Positions 8,842-17,274 of a DNA stretch of 64,000 nt are shown piece by piece. The stretch covers positions 62,001-126,000 of the forward strand of contig JBFKQC010000002.1 in NCBI GenBank assembly GCA_041627895.1. The letters run 5' to 3'. The stretch's first letter is position 1; the number at the start of each line of letters is the position of its first letter. Below the pieces are notes generated by a model. That model was not told where the DNA came from, made no database searches, and was given only the letters and a program-made list of their open reading frames with translations. Source of the stretch: JBFKQC01 sp041627895. GTDB lineage: Bacteria; Pseudomonadota; Alphaproteobacteria; Rhodobacterales; Rhodobacteraceae. Made by a program: the position numbers and the translations under genes.

Positions 8842-10263
8842 TCAGTCCTCCAGCACCCAGGTGTCCTTGGTGCCGCCGCCCTGGGACGAGTTCACCACCA
8901 GCGAGTCCTTTTTCAGTGCGACCCGGGTCAGCCCGCCCGGCGTGATCGTGATCCGCTCGGGCGAGACCAGAACGTAGGGACGCAGATCGACATGGCGCGG
9001 CGCAAGCCCGGTGCGGGTGAAGATCGGCACCGTCGACAGCGCCAGCGTCGGCTGCGCGATGTAATTTGCGGGCCGGGCCTTGAGCTTGGCGCGGAAGGCG
9101 GCGAGGTCCTTCTTCGACGCCGCCGGACCGATCAGCATGCCGTAGCCGCCCGAGCCATGCACCTCCTTGACCACCAGCTCGGCGAGGTTGTCCAGCACAT
9201 AGGCCAGCGCGTCGGGTTCCGAGCAGCGCCAGGTCGGCACGTTCGGCAGCAGGGGCTTTTCGCCGGTGTAGAATTCGACGATCTCGGGCATGTAGCTGTA
9301 GATCGCCTTGTCGTCGGAGATGCCGGTGCCCGGCGCGTTGGCGATGGTGATGCCGCCGGCGCGGTAGACGTCGAAGATGCCGGGCACGCCAAGCATGCTG
9401 TCGGGGTTGAAGTTCAGCGGATCGAGGAACTCGTCGTCGATCCGGCGGTAGATCACGTCGATCGGCTGATAGCCTTGCGTGGTGCGCATCGCCACGCGGC
9501 CCTCGACGATGCGCAAATCGCTGCCCTCGACCAGTTCCACCCCCATCTGGTCGGCGAGGAAGGCGTGCTCGTAATAGGCCGAGTTAAAGATGCCGGGCGT
9601 CAGCACCGCGACCGTGGGCGTGCCGGTCGCCGCGGCCGCGGGCGCGCAGGCCGCCAGCGAACGGCGCAGGTTCACCGGATAGTCCGAGACCGGCTGCACC
9701 CGCGTGGCGCTGAACAGCTCGGGGAACATCTTCAGCATCGTCTCGCGATTCTCCAGCATGTAGCTGACGCCCGAAGGCGTGCGCGCGTTGTCCTCGAGCA
9801 CGAAAAACTCGTCCGGCCCGGTGCGCACCAGGTCGATCCCGACGATATGGGTATAGACGCCGCCGGGCGGCGAAACGCCGATCATCTTTGGCTCGAACGC
9901 CACGTTCCGGGCGATCATGCCGACCGGCAGGCGCCCGGCGCGGACGATTTCCTGGCGGTGGTAGATATCGTGCAGGAAGGCGTTGATCGCGCGCACCCGC
10001 TGCTCGATTCCGCGGCTGAGGCGCGCCCATTCCGTGGCCGAGATCACCCGCGGGATGATGTCGAAGGGAATCAGACGCTCTTCGGCCTCGGCCTTGCCGT
10101 AGACGTTAAAGGTGATGCCGGTGACGCGGAACACCTGTTCGGCCTCGCGCTGCTTGGCCCGCAGACGCGCGAGATCCTCGCGGTCGAACCATTGCCCGAT
10201 CGTGTGGTAGGGGACCCGCGGCCGGCCGGCCTTGTCCCACATCTCGTCGAAGAACTTCGCCAT
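8842..10263 (-). CDS. Circularly permuted ATP-grasp family ligase
   Basis: 473-aa cytosolic protein of the circularly permuted ATP-grasp type 2 group, predicted to ligate a carboxylate to an amine using ATP. Visible features include the ATP-binding Lys/Gly segment VVKEVHGSGGYGMLIG (~residue 365), the Asp/Asn-rich metal-binding stretch FFVLEDNARTPSGVSYMLENR (~155-175) and DVIYRRIDDEFLDP. It is the first gene of the anbu operon, starting about 110 bp from the end of the alcohol dehydrogenase gene on the same strand. The substrate is not known for this family. Confidence 0.92.
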   Translation of the reverse strand: MAKFFDEMWDKAGRPRVPYHTIGQWFDREDLARLRAKQREAEQVFRVTGITFNVYGKAEAEERLIPFDIIPRVISATEWARLSRGIEQRVRAINAFLHDIYHRQEIVRAGRLPVGMIARNVAFEPKMIGVSPPGGVYTHIVGIDLVRTGPDEFFVLEDNARTPSGVSYMLENRETMLKMFPELFSATRVQPVSDYPVNLRRSLAACAPAAAATGTPTVAVLTPGIFNSAYYEHAFLADQMGVELVEGSDLRIVEGRVAMRTTQGYQPIDVIYRRIDDEFLDPLNFNPDSMLGVPGIFDVYRAGGITIANAPGTGISDDKAIYSYMPEIVEFYTGEKPLLPNVPTWRCSEPDALAYVLDNLAELVVKEVHGSGGYGMLIGPAASKKDLAAFRAKLKARPANYIAQPTLALSTVPIFTRTGLAPRHVDLRPYVLVSPERITITPGGLTRVALKKDSLVVNSSQGGGTKDTWVLED

Positions 10264-10372
10264 GCCTCACAGCATGGCGTGGATCGCAGGATGTGCAACA
10301 CAAAGCGCGGGCGAGCGGTCAAAAGCATTGCGAGTGCCCGACTTCGCGCCGCCGGACGCCGCATTCCGGCGG

Positions 10373-11518
10373 TCAGATCACCGCCCGGTAAAGCGCGGCC
10401 ACGTTGGCCCTTGTCAACGGAACCGGATTGCTGCCGGCGGTCGGGTCGCGAAGCGCCATCGTCACCATCTCGCCGATCCGGTCGCTGCCGACGCCCAGCG
10501 CCGAGAGCCGCGGCGGGATGCCGAGACCGTTGCGAAGCCCGGCCACGAAATCCAGAAAGCCGTCGAAACCGCCGGCAATCCGCAGGTAATCCGCAGCCCG
10601 CGCGATCCGGTCCTCGATCGCCGGGCGATTCAGCTTCAGCACCGCCGCCATCACCACGGCATTCGTCGTCCCGTGATGCGTGCCGTAGAGCGCGCCGACG
10701 GGATGCGAGATCGCGTGGATCGCGCCGAGGCCCTTCTGGAAGGCCACCGCCCCCATCATCGCCGCCGCCATCATGTGGGACCGCGCCTGCAGGTCGCCGG
10801 GCTCTGCGTGGGCGTGGGCGAGGTTTTCCCGCACCAGCCGCAGGCCTTCCAGCGCGATGCCCTGGCTCATCGGGTGGTAATGCGGCGAGGAATAGGCCTC
10901 GAGGCAATGCGCGAAGGCGTCCATGCCGGTGCCGGCGGTGATCGCGGGCGGCATGCCGACGGTCAGTTCGGGGTCGGCGATCACCGCCGAGGGCAGGACG
11001 AGCGGGTGAAAGATGATCTTCTTTTCCTGGGTCGCGGTATTGGTGATCACCGCGGCGCGCCCGACCTCCGATCCGGTGCCGGCGGTGGTCGGCACCGCGA
11101 CGCTGGGCCGGATCGCCGCGGCATCCGCGCGTTTCCACCAGTCGCCGATATCCTCGAAGTCCCAGACCGGGCGAGTCTGACCGGCCATGAAGGCCACCAT
11201 TTTGCCGAGATCGAGGCCCGACCCGCCGCCGAACGCAACCACGCCGTCATGCCCCCCGGCGCGGAACGACGCGATGCCGGCGGCAAGATTGGCGTCGGTG
11301 GGGTTCGGATCGACCTCGGCGAAAATCGCCCGCCCGAGGCCCGCCGCTTCCATCAGGTCGAGCATGCGCGCGGTGATCGGCAAAGCGGCAAGCCCGCGGT
11401 CCGTGACCAGAAGCGGACGCGCGATGCCGGCCGCGGCGCAGGCCTCGCCCAGTTCGGCGACACGCCCGGCGCCGAAGCGGATGGCGTTGGGGTAGGACCA
11501 GTTGGCGGTGAGGGTCAT
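10373..11518 (-). CDS. Iron-containing (group III) alcohol dehydrogenase
   Basis: 381-aa NAD(P)-dependent dehydrogenase of the Fe-ADH family. The start at 11518 (MTLTANWSYPNAIRFG) follows AAGG; the open frame continues upstream but overlaps the ridA gene. The nucleotide-binding GGGSGLDLGKM (~residue 95) and PTTAGTGSEV (~140) are clear. Metal ligands are Asp in MDAFAHCLEAYSS (~190-195) and the histidines in AISHPVGALYGTHHGTTNA (~260-275). It probably follows the ridA-like gene as a two-gene operon with 44 bp between them. The alcohol substrate cannot be told from sequence. Confidence 0.93.
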   Translation of the reverse strand: MTLTANWSYPNAIRFGAGRVAELGEACAAAGIARPLLVTDRGLAALPITARMLDLMEAAGLGRAIFAEVDPNPTDANLAAGIASFRAGGHDGVVAFGGGSGLDLGKMVAFMAGQTRPVWDFEDIGDWWKRADAAAIRPSVAVPTTAGTGSEVGRAAVITNTATQEKKIIFHPLVLPSAVIADPELTVGMPPAITAGTGMDAFAHCLEAYSSPHYHPMSQGIALEGLRLVRENLAHAHAEPGDLQARSHMMAAAMMGAVAFQKGLGAIHAISHPVGALYGTHHGTTNAVVMAAVLKLNRPAIEDRIARAADYLRIAGGFDGFLDFVAGLRNGLGIPPRLSALGVGSDRIGEMVTMALRDPTAGSNPVPLTRANVAALYRAVI

Positions 11519-11562
11519 CCTTGCGCGTCCTTCCGTCGTTGCGGCCTCGGGGCGGCGGCTGG

Positions 11563-11925
11563 TCAGGGCCCGGGGGCGACCGCGATCACCACGATCTCGA
11601 CCAGGTCGTGCCCGTGAAGCCGCGCCCCGACGCAGGCACGCTGCGGCCAGTGCGCCTTGTCGTCGCCGATCCAGGCCACCCAGGCGCGGTCCATTTCCGG
11701 CTTGTGCTGCATCCGGTCGAGATAGACGGTGGCGTTCACCAGCCGTGTCCTGTCGGTGCCGAGCCCCTCGAGGATGCGGTCGATCTTGGCCAGCGCATTG
11801 GCGGTCTGGGCATGGACATCGGCCACCGGGTCGTCCGACGTGGCCACCGCCCAGGCGAAACCGCCCGCCGCCGACCCCGAACTGCGCCCCGTCGCGCCAC
11901 CCTGCACCCGCCTGATCGGAAACAT
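11563..11925 (-). CDS. RidA/YjgF/TdcF family protein
   Basis: 120-aa protein of the Rid family, whose best-known members hydrolyse reactive enamine/imine intermediates from PLP enzymes. The ATG at 11925 gives MFPIRRVQGG; upstream frame has no homology. Family features are VHAQTANALAKIDRILEGLGTD, then NATVYLDRM, then a Trp-rich segment and RACVGARLHGHDLVEI, where the Arg (~105) corresponds to the substrate-carboxylate-binding Arg; the usual final Glu is represented by the Glu in LVEIVV. It appears to be the first gene of an operon with the Fe-dependent alcohol dehydrogenase. Confidence 0.88.
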   Translation of the reverse strand: MFPIRRVQGGATGRSSGSAAGGFAWAVATSDDPVADVHAQTANALAKIDRILEGLGTDRTRLVNATVYLDRMQHKPEMDRAWVAWIGDDKAHWPQRACVGARLHGHDLVEIVVIAVAPGP

Positions 11926-12271
11926 CGCCGCCCCCCCCGCCTCGCAGCCGTGCCGCGATGCTCGACGCAATCGCGCCCGATGTCGAGGGGCGACAGCATT
12001 GCGCCGGTTCTCGAAGACCGCCCGCCGCGGCGGAATTGCCCGTTCCGGCAACCCGTTGCGGTGCGGTAGGTAGGGTTTTGATCATCTTTTCAGATGCTTG
12101 AGCCTTTCCCTTCGACCAAGGCTGCGCCGAGCGGCCGTCAATCACACGTGAATGGCGGGGCCGGCAGGACGCAGCGATCACGCCCAGCCGGAGGGGCCGA
12201 CAATCCCCGGATCGCGCGGCGCGAAGCGACCATTCGACCTGGGACCTGCCGACGTGGCAAGCTGAACAGCG
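11926..12271. other. Intergenic region between ridA-like gene and membrane protein gene
   Basis: About 350 bases with divergent genes on both sides. It should hold promoters for both. I see an AT-richer stretch around 12070-12100 (GTTTTGATCATCTTTTCAGATG) that could contain the ridA-side promoter, but no convincing -35/-10 pair, palindrome or small gene. Confidence 0.4.
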
Positions 12272-12916
12272 ATGCAGCGATTCTTCGCCATCGACATGCC
12301 CGCCACGCGATTCCTGTGGAATACGCTGCTGTTCAGCCTGCTTGGTCTGGTCCCGGTGCTGCTGCTGTATGTCGCCCTCACCCCTGGATTTGGTCCGATG
12401 CTGATCAATGGCGGGCCGCCGCTCGTCCGGTTTCTGCGGCAGGTCCTGACCAACGGTCTGCCGGTTGTCTTCGCCGTCAACTACGTCGGCTTCTTCCTGT
12501 TCGCCTGGGCGGATGCTCGAAAGCCTTCAGACCGCGAGTTGACGATCGTCCTTCTTGCGGACATTCCCGCGCGGCTTGCCGTCTTCGTGCTGCTGCATGC
12601 GATCATCTACGTCGTTTCCGCCGACTGGTTCGACTCGTTCGGCGGAAGCCGTGCGACCGCCCTGAGCGTCGTGGCGCCGACGCTGGCACGCTCGGCCCTG
12701 TTCGGGAACATCTCGGGCGTCTACCTTTATGCCACGCTGGTCAGCGCCTTGCCGCTATACGTCTCGCTGATAAGGCGCACTGGCTGGACCGCCGGACTCG
12801 CACGCCGGTTTCCCGGGCGCAGCGGGCCGGTCCTTTTGGCGCTGACCTGGTTCGCGCTCTTCGCGCTCGCGCTGACCGGGCTGGCCGCCGCGATCGCACG
12901 TCTGCAGGGCACCTGA
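12272..12916 (+). CDS. Integral membrane protein of unknown function
   Basis: 214 aa with about five hydrophobic segments (roughly residues 14-36, 60-82, 95-117, 145-165 and 185-208), so an inner-membrane protein. I do not recognise the family. No conserved catalytic motif or metal-binding cluster is visible. The gene stands alone, divergent from the ridA-adh operon, and is followed 3 bases later by a good hairpin terminator, so it is probably a single-gene transcript. Confidence 0.7.
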   Translation: MQRFFAIDMPATRFLWNTLLFSLLGLVPVLLLYVALTPGFGPMLINGGPPLVRFLRQVLTNGLPVVFAVNYVGFFLFAWADARKPSDRELTIVLLADIPARLAVFVLLHAIIYVVSADWFDSFGGSRATALSVVAPTLARSALFGNISGVYLYATLVSALPLYVSLIRRTGWTAGLARRFPGRSGPVLLALTWFALFALALTGLAAAIARLQGT

Positions 12917-12918
12917 CC

Positions 12919-12941
12919 GCGCGGTGCAGGGAAAACCGCGC
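12919..12941 (+). terminator. Hairpin terminator after membrane protein gene
   Basis: GCGCGGT and ACCGCGC form a 7-bp stem with a 9-nt loop just after the stop codon at 12916, followed by a T-rich stretch (TTAGCTATTGCTTT). Confidence 0.6.
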
Positions 12942-13013
12942 TTAGCTATTGCTTTCATGACGTTAAGCTAGAATTGTGCGCAGGCCTTGCAAGTCGGGAA
13001 CGAGAATTCGGAA

Positions 13014-13307
13014 ATGAAGCTGAAACCAAGATTGCTGTTGGTCGGATGGTTCGCGCTCGGGGCGTGTACCGCGTCGAACGACGGCACCGGCGGGGAGGGC
13101 GAAAGGTACCTGGAAAGCGTGCCGGATGCCGTTCTAGACCTCGCCGCACCGTATCAGAACCTGGACGCCGTGGTGCTGAGACCGGAAGACGGCTGTTACT
13201 GGTATCGTTACGACGGACCGGTGGAGACCACGCTGTTGCCGCTGCGGACGGCCAAGGGAAGCCCGATCTGCACGCGGGCACAGACCGAACCGACCGCGAA
13301 AAGCTAG
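13014..13307 (+). CDS. Small putative lipoprotein
   Basis: 97-aa protein. Starting at the ATG 13014 gives MKLKPRLLLVGWFALGACTA, a lipoprotein signal with lipobox LGAC (Cys ~17), followed by a Gly/Glu-rich linker. The remaining ~60 residues contain DAVVLRPEDGCYWYRYDGP and a second Cys near the C-terminus (SPICTR), which might form a disulphide. I do not recognise the family. It lies between a terminator and a convergent L,D-transpeptidase gene, so it is likely monocistronic. Confidence 0.6.
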   Translation: MKLKPRLLLVGWFALGACTASNDGTGGEGERYLESVPDAVLDLAAPYQNLDAVVLRPEDGCYWYRYDGPVETTLLPLRTAKGSPICTRAQTEPTAKS

Positions 13308-13645
13308 GGCGGGACGACACCCGGCGGAAAAGGGGCCGGTCGGTGGCGGGAGAGGGCGTGCACGTTCTTCCCGGCGCGGAACAAGGCCGCAGGCCGCCGC
13401 GCCATCGCCGACCCGCGGGGCGGCGATTGGGTGAGGTCCGCGTGTCGGACCTAAGTTGCTCGGGAACCGCGAGATAAAGCGCACCGCCCGGATGTTGGAT
13501 CGCCACCCCGCGGGTCGGCGATGGCACGGCTTCGCGATACAATGGCAATACCCGCTCCAGGGCAACCTCGCACGTTGCCATGCGGGGGTATCCGACGCGG
13601 GCTTCGGCAGACCTTGGCGGCGCTTCCTGCCGCTCGGCCCCGTAC
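13308..13645. other. Convergent intergenic region without recognised feature
   Basis: About 340 bases between the stop codons of the small lipoprotein gene and the L,D-transpeptidase gene. Open frames here show no plausible start signal or protein-like composition. I see no repeat, RNA gene or clear terminator. Confidence 0.4.
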
Positions 13646-14356
13646 TCAGGTGCGCGCGCCGATCGCGTCCTCGGTCGGATAGAGATACGCCGTCGAACCC
13701 AGCGCCACCCGGTCGTAAAGCCCATTTATATGGGGCATGACCATCCGGACGCAGCCGGAACTCGCCCGGCCGCCGATCGATTCCGGATTGGGCGTTCCGT
13801 GAATCCGCAGATACGTGTCGCGGTTGCCGACATAGAGATAGAACGCCCGCGACCCCAGCGGATTGGTCGGGCCTCCGTCAACGCCGTCCTCGTGTTGCTT
13901 GTAGAGCCCGGGGTCGCGGCGGATCATGGCATCCGTCGGCGTCCAGGTCGGCCACTTGGCCTTGCGCCGGATCGTATAGGTTCCGGGCTCATACAGGTTG
14001 CCTCGCGCGATGGCAACGCCGAAACGCGACGCAGTGCCGTCGTCGCCGATGTGATAGAGATAGCGCGCGACCGCATCGACGTGGATGTCACCCGGCCTCA
14101 GCCCGTCCCTGGCCTCGACCCGCACCGGCAGAAAGCGCGGATGAATTCCCCAGGGGTTCGATGTCGCCGGGTCATAGTCGGGCGGTGTCACCTGAGCGTC
14201 CCACGCGGCCCACTTGCTTTGCGGTGAAACGGGGCCTGCGAGGGCGGCGCCAGCAATCGGAGGCGAGAACAGCGCCGCCGTGCTCATCACGAAGTGCCGT
14301 CTGGTCAGCATTGCATCGATTCCGTACCAAATTTCGTTTCCGCCGGATTGCACCAT
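13646..14356 (-). CDS. L,D-transpeptidase (YkuD domain)
   Basis: Periplasmic enzyme cross-linking peptidoglycan or linking proteins to it. The start at 14356 has a well-spaced GGAG; a second ATG 45 bp on (MLTRRHFVMSTAALF) is an alternative. A twin-arginine-like signal (TRRHFVMSTAALF, ending near ALAG) precedes the domain. The YkuD active site is clear: His in LRIHGTPNPESIG, then Ser-x-Gly-Cys-Val-Arg (ASSGCVRM), with Cys as nucleophile. It is 230 bp downstream of the ScsC-like gene on the same strand and may be part of that transcript or separate. Confidence 0.93.
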   Translation of the reverse strand: MVQSGGNEIWYGIDAMLTRRHFVMSTAALFSPPIAGAALAGPVSPQSKWAAWDAQVTPPDYDPATSNPWGIHPRFLPVRVEARDGLRPGDIHVDAVARYLYHIGDDGTASRFGVAIARGNLYEPGTYTIRRKAKWPTWTPTDAMIRRDPGLYKQHEDGVDGGPTNPLGSRAFYLYVGNRDTYLRIHGTPNPESIGGRASSGCVRMVMPHINGLYDRVALGSTAYLYPTEDAIGART

Positions 14357-14544
14357 GGCAGATCTCCGGCTCTGGAAGGCCAGTCACAAATGCGTGCGAT
14401 GCGCGAACCCGGCGCGTTCGTGTTGCCGGAATGCCGCTGAGAACCTGCCCGACCCTTCTTGATCCCTCTGCCCGTGCCGCGAGTGCTGCCCCGCGACCCC
14501 CTGGACCCGGGGCGAGGCGGCGATGATCCTGCCCGCATCGCGTC

Positions 14545-15279
14545 TCACTCCTCGGTCTTCTCGCGCGCCACCTCGATCAGGCGCTGCAATTCGTCGATCC
14601 CGACGAGACCGGGGACCAGGTTGTCGCCGATGACCCAAGACGGCGTGCCGTTGAACCCGAGCAGTCTGGCGAGGGTCATCGAGGTCTGAATGTGTTCCTC
14701 GACCTCTTCGGACTGCATGTCGGCCCGCAATTTCCCGATATCGAGTCCGAGGTCGGCGGCGATCTTCAGGACGCTTGCCTCTTCGGCCCGTCCCTTCAGG
14801 TCCATCAGCGCCCAATGGAACGCCTCGTATTTTCCCTGGTTGCGCGCGGCCAGCGCGGCGCGCGCCGCAAAGACCGACCCGTCGCCGAGGATCGGCCATT
14901 CACGATAGACGACGCGGACGTTGTCATCGAAATCAAGCAAGGTCTTCACGTCAGGCGCCGCGCGCTTGCAGTACGGGCAATTGTAGTCGAAGAACTCGAC
15001 GAGCGTGACGTCGCCCTCGGGATTGCCGATGACGGGCGCATTCGGGTCCTGTTCCAAAAGCAGGCGCTGCTCGGACAGGACCCGGTCGGTCGCGGCTCTG
15101 GCGGCCTCTTCTTCCTGCGCCTGCAGGATCGCGACCGCCTCCATGATGATCTGCGGGTTTTCCCGGATTGCTTCCAGGGCCAGCCGCTTGACCTCTTCCG
15201 GCGTCATGTCCTGAGCGCGCGCGGACAGCGGGGATATCGCCATCAGCGCTGCGACGAACAGGATTGCCAATCGGTTCAT
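14545..15279 (-). CDS. DsbA-family thiol-disulphide protein, ScsC/BdbD-like
   Basis: 244-aa exported thioredoxin-fold protein. A signal peptide ends near SARAQ (~23). Residues ~25-75 form a charged helical segment (PEEVKRLALEAIRENPQII and a Glu/Ala-rich stretch) like the N-terminal oligomerisation arm of ScsC proteins. The redox site is CPYC in FFDYNCPYCKRAAPD (~100) and the cis-Pro loop is NGTPSWVIGD. ScsC proteins are linked to copper tolerance in other bacteria, which suits the cupredoxin/cytochrome operon in which this is the last gene; its ATG is 1 base after the cytochrome stop codon. Isomerase rather than oxidase activity is inference. Confidence 0.9.
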   Translation of the reverse strand: MNRLAILFVAALMAISPLSARAQDMTPEEVKRLALEAIRENPQIIMEAVAILQAQEEEAARAATDRVLSEQRLLLEQDPNAPVIGNPEGDVTLVEFFDYNCPYCKRAAPDVKTLLDFDDNVRVVYREWPILGDGSVFAARAALAARNQGKYEAFHWALMDLKGRAEEASVLKIAADLGLDIGKLRADMQSEEVEEHIQTSMTLARLLGFNGTPSWVIGDNLVPGLVGIDELQRLIEVAREKTEE

Positions 15280-15280
15280 G

Positions 15281-15751
15281 TCAGTTCCCCTCCAGTTGTT
15301 CTGCTTCGGTTCGCACCGATTGAATCTCTTGCACGCGCGGCGGCCATTCGGACTTGATGTAGGCAAGGATGTTCCAGATTTCGCCCTCCGAAAGCTGGTC
15401 CTCGAATCCGGGCATGCCACTGTTGAAATTGGTGATCCCGCGCTCTGCGAGCAATGCCTGTCCACCAAGCCTGGTGTAGTTGAACAGCAGATCGTCGCCG
15501 TGATGCCAGGTGTGGCCCGTCGCGTCGTGCGGCGGTGCCGGCAACGAGCCGTCGGGTCTTGGGCTTTGCCAGTTCTCTTCGCCCTCCAGACCGGGACCGT
15601 GGCAGGCAGCGCAGAAGTCCTGGTACAGCGTCTTTCCGAGATCCGGATCCGCCGTTTCAGGCTGCCGCACCGGCTGGGCGATCGCCGGAGACATCGACGC
15701 AAGGGCGCAGGTTACAAGAACCGCGTATCCCGCATTCGTCCGTGAATTCAT
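15281..15751 (-). CDS. Periplasmic cytochrome c
   Basis: 156-aa exported monohaem cytochrome. The signal peptide ends near SPAIA (~26). The haem site is CAACH (QDFCAACHGPGLEG, ~45-58) and the distal Met is in NSGMPGFEDQL. A His-rich loop (HDATGHTWHHGDD) lies between them. The fold resembles the class of small cytochromes found with copper-resistance and heavy-metal ATPase genes. It is followed without gap by the ScsC-like gene and preceded by the cupredoxin gene 137 bp away, in one minus-strand operon. Confidence 0.9.
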   Translation of the reverse strand: MNSRTNAGYAVLVTCALASMSPAIAQPVRQPETADPDLGKTLYQDFCAACHGPGLEGEENWQSPRPDGSLPAPPHDATGHTWHHGDDLLFNYTRLGGQALLAERGITNFNSGMPGFEDQLSEGEIWNILAYIKSEWPPRVQEIQSVRTEAEQLEGN

Positions 15752-15888
15752 GGGCCGTCCCTTTTCGGTGTTCGGTGATGCAGCAGGACATCGGGCAGGC
15801 ATGGAACATGCCGCGGCGTCCGGGCCCTGCTGCACCAATCGTTGGGGATTGCGCGGGCACCCGAACCGGGCACCCGCGCAGACCGCGC

Positions 15889-16431
15889 TCAGTTGAGTTC
15901 GGCCACGAGTTCCACGACGCTCAGCATCCCGCCTTCGCGGTGTCCCGGGATGTTGCACGACAGTTGCAGGTCCGCGTCGCCGCTGAAGGTCCAGATGACC
16001 TCGGCGGTATTGCCGGGCTCGAGCAGGACGCTGTTGGCATCGTCGTGCGCCATGTCCGTCATGTTCATCATGTCGTGGTTGATGCGGTCTGCCTCGAGCG
16101 CACCGCTTTCGAGCATCATCATCATTTCGTCTTCATGGGCGAGGTGCATCTCGGAGGTGCCCAGATTGAATTCATGAACGAAATCGCCTTCGTTCCTGAT
16201 GACAAAGCGGATCGTCTCGCCGCGCTGCACCTGCAGGTCCGACGGCGAGAAGTACATCTCGCCCATCGTAACTTCGATCACGCGGTCGATATGGCCCGCA
16301 GACCCGGCCTGGCCGATATCGGGCTGATCGCCGTGGCCGCCGGAATGGCCGGCCCCGGCCCAAGCGGGGACCGCTTCGAGGGAAAGGGTGGCCGCCATCA
16401 GCGCGGCCGCAGAAAGTCTGGACACGTTCAT
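15889..16431 (-). CDS. Met/His-rich cupredoxin (CopI-like?)
   Basis: 180-aa periplasmic blue-copper-fold protein. Signal peptide ends near PAWAG (~26). Type-1 copper ligands are in place: His of FVHEFNLG (~88), Cys of LQLSCNIPGH (~158), the His of that motif and the Met of REGGML. A Met/His/Asp-rich insertion (HEDEMMMMLESG, DMMNMTDMAHDD, ~100-130) sits between the first ligand and the Cys and may bind extra copper. N-terminal HSGGHGD adds His. It resembles the CopI-type cupredoxins implicated in copper tolerance; that name is from family knowledge and not proven here. Confidence 0.9.
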   Translation of the reverse strand: MNVSRLSAAALMAATLSLEAVPAWAGAGHSGGHGDQPDIGQAGSAGHIDRVIEVTMGEMYFSPSDLQVQRGETIRFVIRNEGDFVHEFNLGTSEMHLAHEDEMMMMLESGALEADRINHDMMNMTDMAHDDANSVLLEPGNTAEVIWTFSGDADLQLSCNIPGHREGGMLSVVELVAELN

Positions 16432-16486
16432 TTGTTCCGTCCTGTATGAATTGAGATTGCCAAGATCAGTCGGTTTGATCCGGACC

Positions 16487-16816
16487 TCACAGGCGCGGCG
16501 GCGGCGGATCCAGGACGTGGGTCACGGACGACTTCCGCCGCCCACGGGGGAGGTTCCGCGCGGATCCCCGAACCGACGCGTAGTCAGCCGGCGAACCGCC
16601 CAGATCGATCGCCACGACCGAACAGAACGACCCGCCCTGACAATGCATTTCCGCGCCGGTGTGGAGACCTGCCACGGACAGGGAAGCTTGCGCGGCGTAG
16701 CCACCTGTCCCGGCCTCGTGGGCGTGCGTTGTGTCTGCCGACAGAAGTTGTAGCGCCATCGAGATCATCAAGGCGCAAAGCAGGCCGGGTACGCGCGAGG
16801 AAAACCGATACCACAC
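16487..16816 (-). CDS. Small exported protein with C-x5-C and PPPP tail
   Basis: Likely starts at GTG 16816, 2 bases after the upstream cytochrome stop codon, giving 109 aa; an ATG at 16768 is possible but would shorten the signal peptide. Hydrophobic residues ~9-26 and THAHEAG form an export signal. The mature part contains MHCQGGSFC (C-x5-C) and ends in a basic stretch and DPPPPRL. It shares this plan with the small proteins at 17702 and 26347. I do not recognise a named family, though DUF2946-type small proteins have similar architecture. It is coupled to the cytochrome gene within the redox operon. Confidence 0.6.
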   Translation of the reverse strand: MWYRFSSRVPGLLCALMISMALQLLSADTTHAHEAGTGGYAAQASLSVAGLHTGAEMHCQGGSFCSVVAIDLGGSPADYASVRGSARNLPRGRRKSSVTHVLDPPPPRL

Positions 16817-16818
16817 GT

Positions 16819-17268
16819 CTACCTGATCCCGTTCTCGCGTTGCAGCTCGCGCACGTAGGCCACGATGTTCAGGACGTCGGCGCGGGTCAGGCCTTCGACC
16901 GGCGGCATGTTGCCGAACGTCCAGTGGTGCGCGCGCACCCCGTTCTGGGCGGCCAGCACGAACGCCATGTCGGCGTGGTGGCTTGGTTCGTAGATCTTGT
17001 GAACCAGCGGGGGCGCCACGCTCTTTTGGCCTTCCGCATTGGTGCCGTGGCAGGCGGCGCATTTTGCATTGTAGGCGGTTTCGCCGAGTTGCGCCTTGGG
17101 GCTGAGCTCGGCCGGAAGCTTCACCGAGACGATAGCCGATCCCGTGGGTTCCGGCCCGGTCGCGACGCCGTTGGTGTCAGAACCGCCGAACAAGTAGAAA
17201 CCCACCGCAGCAATCGCGGCTGCGGCAATTATCCAGATGGCCCTGCGAGCCAGTCCCTTTTCCTGCAC
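16819..17268 (-). CDS. Membrane-anchored cytochrome c
   Basis: 149 aa. I prefer GTG 17268, which has AAGGCAGG 7 bases upstream; a TTG at 17274 in frame lies too close to that site. An uncleaved N-terminal helix (RRAIWIIAAAAIAAVGFYLF, ~9-28) anchors it to the membrane with the haem domain outside. Haem site CAACH in YNAKCAACHGTNAEG (~70), distal Met in TFGNMPPVEGL. First gene of the minus-strand operon that continues with the small Cys protein, cupredoxin, second cytochrome and ScsC-like protein. Likely a periplasmic electron carrier or donor. Confidence 0.9.
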   Translation of the reverse strand: MQEKGLARRAIWIIAAAAIAAVGFYLFGGSDTNGVATGPEPTGSAIVSVKLPAELSPKAQLGETAYNAKCAACHGTNAEGQKSVAPPLVHKIYEPSHHADMAFVLAAQNGVRAHHWTFGNMPPVEGLTRADVLNIVAYVRELQRENGIR

Positions 17269-17274
17269 CTGCAA

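Noticed and set aside
10373..12181. Fused 602-aa alcohol dehydrogenase with N-terminal extension
   Set aside because: The extension overlaps the RidA gene in another frame; family homology begins at the ATG at 11518.
13456..13740. Small plus-strand frame near the L,D-transpeptidase 3' end
   Set aside because: Pro/Arg-rich, no ribosome site, overlaps the transpeptidase antisense.
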